Positions 7,107 through 9,308 of a stretch of DNA of 9,308 bases are shown here, in pieces; position 1 is the first letter of the stretch, and every line of letters begins with the position of its first letter. The notes under the pieces were generated by a model. That model was not told the DNA's origin. It did no database searches and saw only the letters and a program-made list of their open reading frames with translations. Source of the DNA: JBLHGN01 sp047616325 (lineage in GTDB: Bacteria; Pseudomonadota; Gammaproteobacteria; Pseudomonadales; Cellvibrionaceae); the NCBI GenBank assembly GCA_047616325.1, contig JBLHGN010000138.1, positions 1 through 9,308 on the forward strand. Reading direction: 5' to 3'. The position numbers and the translations under genes were made by a program.

Positions 7107-7448
7107 ATGTCAGATGAGCGTCGAGAGCATAGACGGTTCCTCTTTCAGTGCAAAACCCGTGTCGCACTGGCGGTTCATCGTGTCATCGACGCTTTAACAC
7201 GCAAAATTTCAACCGGAGCTGTAGCCTTTAATTGTTCAGAATATATTGTTAAAGGATCCGCCGTAAAAGTAGAATTGAGCTTCACACTTCAGGGCAATCC
7301 TGTTACATTGCGCGCCAAAGTATTGCTTGTTTTTAGCATCATACTTTCAGATAATCGAGGGGCCAACATTGGCGTCGTGTTCACTCAGATTTTCCCGACC
7401 GACAGCTCGGCAATCGCTAGTGTGATCGATAATTTCTCATCAGAGTGA
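7107..7448 (+). CDS. PilZ-like domain protein with degraded second motif
   Basis: A 113-residue soluble protein consisting of a single PilZ-like beta-barrel. PilZ domains bind the second messenger cyclic di-GMP through an RxxxR motif and a [D/N]xSxxG motif. The first is present (RREHRR, R5 and R9). Where the second should lie the protein reads KISTGA (33-38): the leading acidic residue is Lys and the final Gly is Ala. The barrel strands can be followed in GSAVKVELSFT (50-60), VTLRAKVLLV (66-75) and GANIGVVFTQI (85-95), the latter being the usual closing strand. Ligand binding is therefore doubtful; many degenerate PilZ domains act through protein contacts. The start is preceded by GGAAG about 9 bases upstream. 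It seems to be a single-gene unit, with the transposase remnant directly after it. Confidence 0.7.
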   Translation: MSDERREHRRFLFQCKTRVALAVHRVIDALTRKISTGAVAFNCSEYIVKGSAVKVELSFTLQGNPVTLRAKVLLVFSIILSDNRGANIGVVFTQIFPTDSSAIASVIDNFSSE

Positions 7449-7473
7449 CAGCCTAGCAATCAATTCATCAAGT

Positions 7474-7695
7474 ATGTTTTCTGATTTAGCCATAAAAGAA
7501 GGGGCTACGATTGTAAACCTTATTGCTAATACGACAACAAAATGCGGCCTTTCCATAAAAACTAGCATTGATAAAGACACATATAAAAAGTCAATTAAGG
7601 TTAGTGATGAGAAAATGAATTCTCTGAATATTAAGCCTGACAAATTTCAGGGGAAATGAAATTATAGAATAATCCAGAAAATATGGTGCCACTAA
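7474..7695 (+). mobile_element. C-terminal remnant of an ISAzo13-type transposase
   Basis: Tail of a DDE transposase of the ISAzo13 (Rhodopirellula-type) family. From about 7505 the frame reads TIVNLIANTTTKCGLSIKTS, then KKSIKVSDEKMNSLNIKPDK, matching the family line NLIA.TTT..GL.....D...Y..GIKVSD..M..LNI....F.GEWNYTI. At the place of the invariant Trp in GEWNY the codon is TGA (7657-7659), and the same frame continues NYRIIQKIW to TAA 7693-7695. This is a point-mutation stop in the last conserved motif. The residues before 7505 (SDLAIKEGA) do not fit the family, so the 5' part has been lost near there; no catalytic residues remain. No terminal inverted repeats are visible. Confidence 0.78.
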
Positions 7696-7740
7696 AACGT
7701 ATAGTTTATTTATTCACACCGCCTAACTACGGCTTTTAAG

Positions 7741-7767
7741 TTGAACAACGGGTAACCGCGCGTTCAA
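7741..7767. other. Stem-loop downstream of the surface-protein gene
   Basis: Nested inverted repeat: outer arms TTGAAC (7741-7746) and GTTCAA (7762-7767), inner arms CGG (7749-7751) and CCG (7756-7758) around GTAA. It lies 33 bases past the stop of the leftward gene ending at 7801, so it may protect or end that transcript, but no T-run follows on the minus strand and it is not a standard intrinsic terminator. Confidence 0.35.
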
Positions 7768-7800
7768 GTCTAAGCTACTACACATTATCACCCACCCCAA

Positions 7801-9308
7801 TCATGAATCGATATTCAGCCCTTCCTCAGTGAGATCAATATTTAAGGTTTCGGAAGCATTTTCAATAGCCTCGCGGAAGCTTGGGTCTGTTATAGTCAAA
7901 TTAGACAATGCAGTAGCAAGCGTTAGTTTTTGGTTCGCTGTTACCTCACCGCCCTTGTCAGTATTAAACCAATCATCACTGTCTGCTTCTAGAACGAGTT
8001 CCTGAATAAAAAGCTCCCGGGCATTTACGCTTAGTTCCTCACCACCCGAAAAACCGGTATCAGCAGTCACTACAGCATCTGCATCAATATTGCTCAGGAT
8101 ACCTTCCAGCGTATCAAGATCGCCATCTTGCATGGCTGTTTTAGCGTCTATAAATAGTTGGCTCCACTCAGGCTCATCTAACTTCCATCTACCTCTAAAG
8201 CCATCTAATACTCTTATATTATTTGAAATATTATCAAAATCAAAATCCGTATTGGCATCTGTGTCAATACCATTATTTTCTAGTTGATTGATAACCTGGC
8301 CCACGAACAGAGAGTGCTCCCGAGAGTGACTTTCTTCCAGTTCATGACCCACGTTATGAATCACTCCCAATAGAGGATTACTTGCGTTGATATTTAAAAA
8401 AGTTCCGTAACCTGGCTTGTGACCACTCGTTCCTCCTTCACCAATCCATGTGTCATAGGTATGAAAACCATGGCTTCCACCATTCTCCGTGGCATCATTC
8501 TCGATAGCATCCCTGAATATGGCACTGTTCTCGAAAATTCGAGCAAAATTATTGGCTGCAGTACCCGCTTCCGCACCATCAAAGGTGATTTTATTGCCGC
8601 TTAAGAGCGTAAACTCCACGTAACTTGCCTCTGGGTCTACTTCGGGTAAATCTCCCGACACGTCCTGGCTCACGAATTCGGCATCATCGCTTAGGGGTAA
8701 ATTTGCACGGTATAAAAGTTCTTCATATAAAGAGGGAAACGTTGTTTGGTGTCCAAGGGAGTCCGCCTCCGTGTCACTAATTACAAAGGCCGGCAATACT
8801 CCAGATATAACCCCATAACCTAAGGTATCACTAAAATGGCTTGCCAGTTCAGGATACATCTCTTCTACATATGCATCTAAGTTGTCATAGAATTCATTTC
8901 TATCAAAGTGTTTTAATTGTTCATTTTCTTGCAATTCATTCACAAGATCTTTAAACGTATCATCTGAGGCTAATTGTCGGATTTGCGAAATTACTGCATC
9001 GCGGTTTTCTGGTGAACTTACGTGGCTGATCACGATGTTCGCGGTGGCTTCGGCAGAATCGTTGACGCCGTCATTGGCGGTAACACCGATAACTTGCTCA
9101 GCCAAATCTAAGCCATCGTTTTCAATGGCCAACTCGCCCGCACCGGTGAGAGTCACTTCCCCCTTGCTGTTATTGAGAATCTCAAAATAACCGTCGTCGT
9201 TGCCCGAGGTGATGCTGTAGGTAATATCATCATCATCCAGATCGCTGGCGACAAAGGTGGCGACCACATCACCAGCTACCGCGATGTTTTCCTCTAGTGT
9301 TGAACCCG
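7801..9308 (-). CDS. C-terminal part of a large acidic surface or secreted protein
   Basis: The gene enters from the right edge (first whole codon 9304-9306) and ends at TGA 7801-7803, giving about 501 visible residues. The GTG at 9265-9267 is internal, because the frame and the domain extend beyond it. Residues 1-95 are a cadherin-like repeat: LEENIAVAGDVVATFVASDL, DDDITYSITSGNDDGYFEI, GEVTLTGAGELAIEN, then ANDGVNDSAEATANIVIS. Such repeats build calcium-stabilised rods in large adhesins and RTX-type proteins. After it comes a non-repetitive region of about 400 residues, strongly acidic, with SHGFHTYDTWIGEGGTSGHK, YGTFLNINASN and the His-rich helix VIHNVGHELEESHSREH (about 315-331), then more helical sequence to the end (LNIDLTEEGLNIDS). 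No membrane anchor, LPXTG or nonapeptide RTX repeats are seen in the visible part. Type I secretion is likely for such proteins but the evidence lies outside the window. The final domain is unrecognised; a metalloenzyme or toxin tip is one possibility. Confidence 0.75.
   Translation of the reverse strand, partial: GSTLEENIAVAGDVVATFVASDLDDDDITYSITSGNDDGYFEILNNSKGEVTLTGAGELAIENDGLDLAEQVIGVTANDGVNDSAEATANIVISHVSSPENRDAVISQIRQLASDDTFKDLVNELQENEQLKHFDRNEFYDNLDAYVEEMYPELASHFSDTLGYGVISGVLPAFVISDTEADSLGHQTTFPSLYEELLYRANLPLSDDAEFVSQDVSGDLPEVDPEASYVEFTLLSGNKITFDGAEAGTAANNFARIFENSAIFRDAIENDATENGGSHGFHTYDTWIGEGGTSGHKPGYGTFLNINASNPLLGVIHNVGHELEESHSREHSLFVGQVINQLENNGIDTDANTDFDFDNISNNIRVLDGFRGRWKLDEPEWSQLFIDAKTAMQDGDLDTLEGILSNIDADAVVTADTGFSGGEELSVNARELFIQELVLEADSDDWFNTDKGGEVTANQKLTLATALSNLTITDPSFREAIENASETLNIDLTEEGLNIDS

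Noticed and set aside
7717..7774. CACCGCCTAAC followed by a stem-loop, again resembling an attC site and shared with 190-200
   Set aside because: No GTTRRRY core follows the stem, and an 11-base match between two places in 9.3 kb is expected by chance.

Overview
The window reads as a mosaic accessory region of a Gram-negative bacterium, most likely a marine gammaproteobacterium. The hints are the Asp/Glu-rich adhesin with a cadherin-like repeat, the PilZ and AraC proteins, the GrpE-like/J-domain accessory chaperone set, moderate GC and fairly long non-coding gaps. The genus cannot be fixed from the sequence alone. Only four reading frames look like complete genes; much of the rest is decaying.

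Layout. 1-441: no gene seen. 442-2892 (+): a large, intact RecD2-type superfamily 1 helicase, the best supported call. 2893-3138: no gene. 3139-5312 (-): the wreck of an accessory chaperone operon. Read in its own direction it begins with a GrpE-like nucleotide exchange factor broken by a frameshift and an in-frame amber codon, continues through about 1.1 kb of frame-broken sequence I cannot assign, and ends with a J-domain-like protein that lacks HPD and loses its tail through a one-base slip in an A7 run. No Hsp70 ATPase domain is left. 5411-6262 (+): the C-terminal end of a large serine recombinase, itself frameshifted, overlapping a small helix-turn-helix protein. 6325-6849 (-): an AraC-family regulator reduced to its DNA-binding half. 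7107-7448 (+): a PilZ-like protein with a degraded second motif. 7474-7695 (+): the tail of an ISAzo13-type transposase, with a Trp codon apparently changed to a stop. 7801-9308 (-): the C-terminal 500 or so residues of a very acidic secreted or surface protein that runs off the right edge, with one cadherin-like repeat followed by a domain I do not recognise.

How it fits together. The serine recombinase stump directly abuts the 5' end of the broken chaperone operon, and IS debris lies further right, so the region looks like repeated insertion and deletion followed by decay. The helicase stands apart as an intact gene. The most promising unknowns are the domain at the end of the acidic surface protein, the roughly 80-residue insertion in the helicase, and the unassigned stretch inside the chaperone operon. 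I do not see a convincing new defence or mobile system; several signals could also reflect sequencing errors, since they rest on single-base differences.
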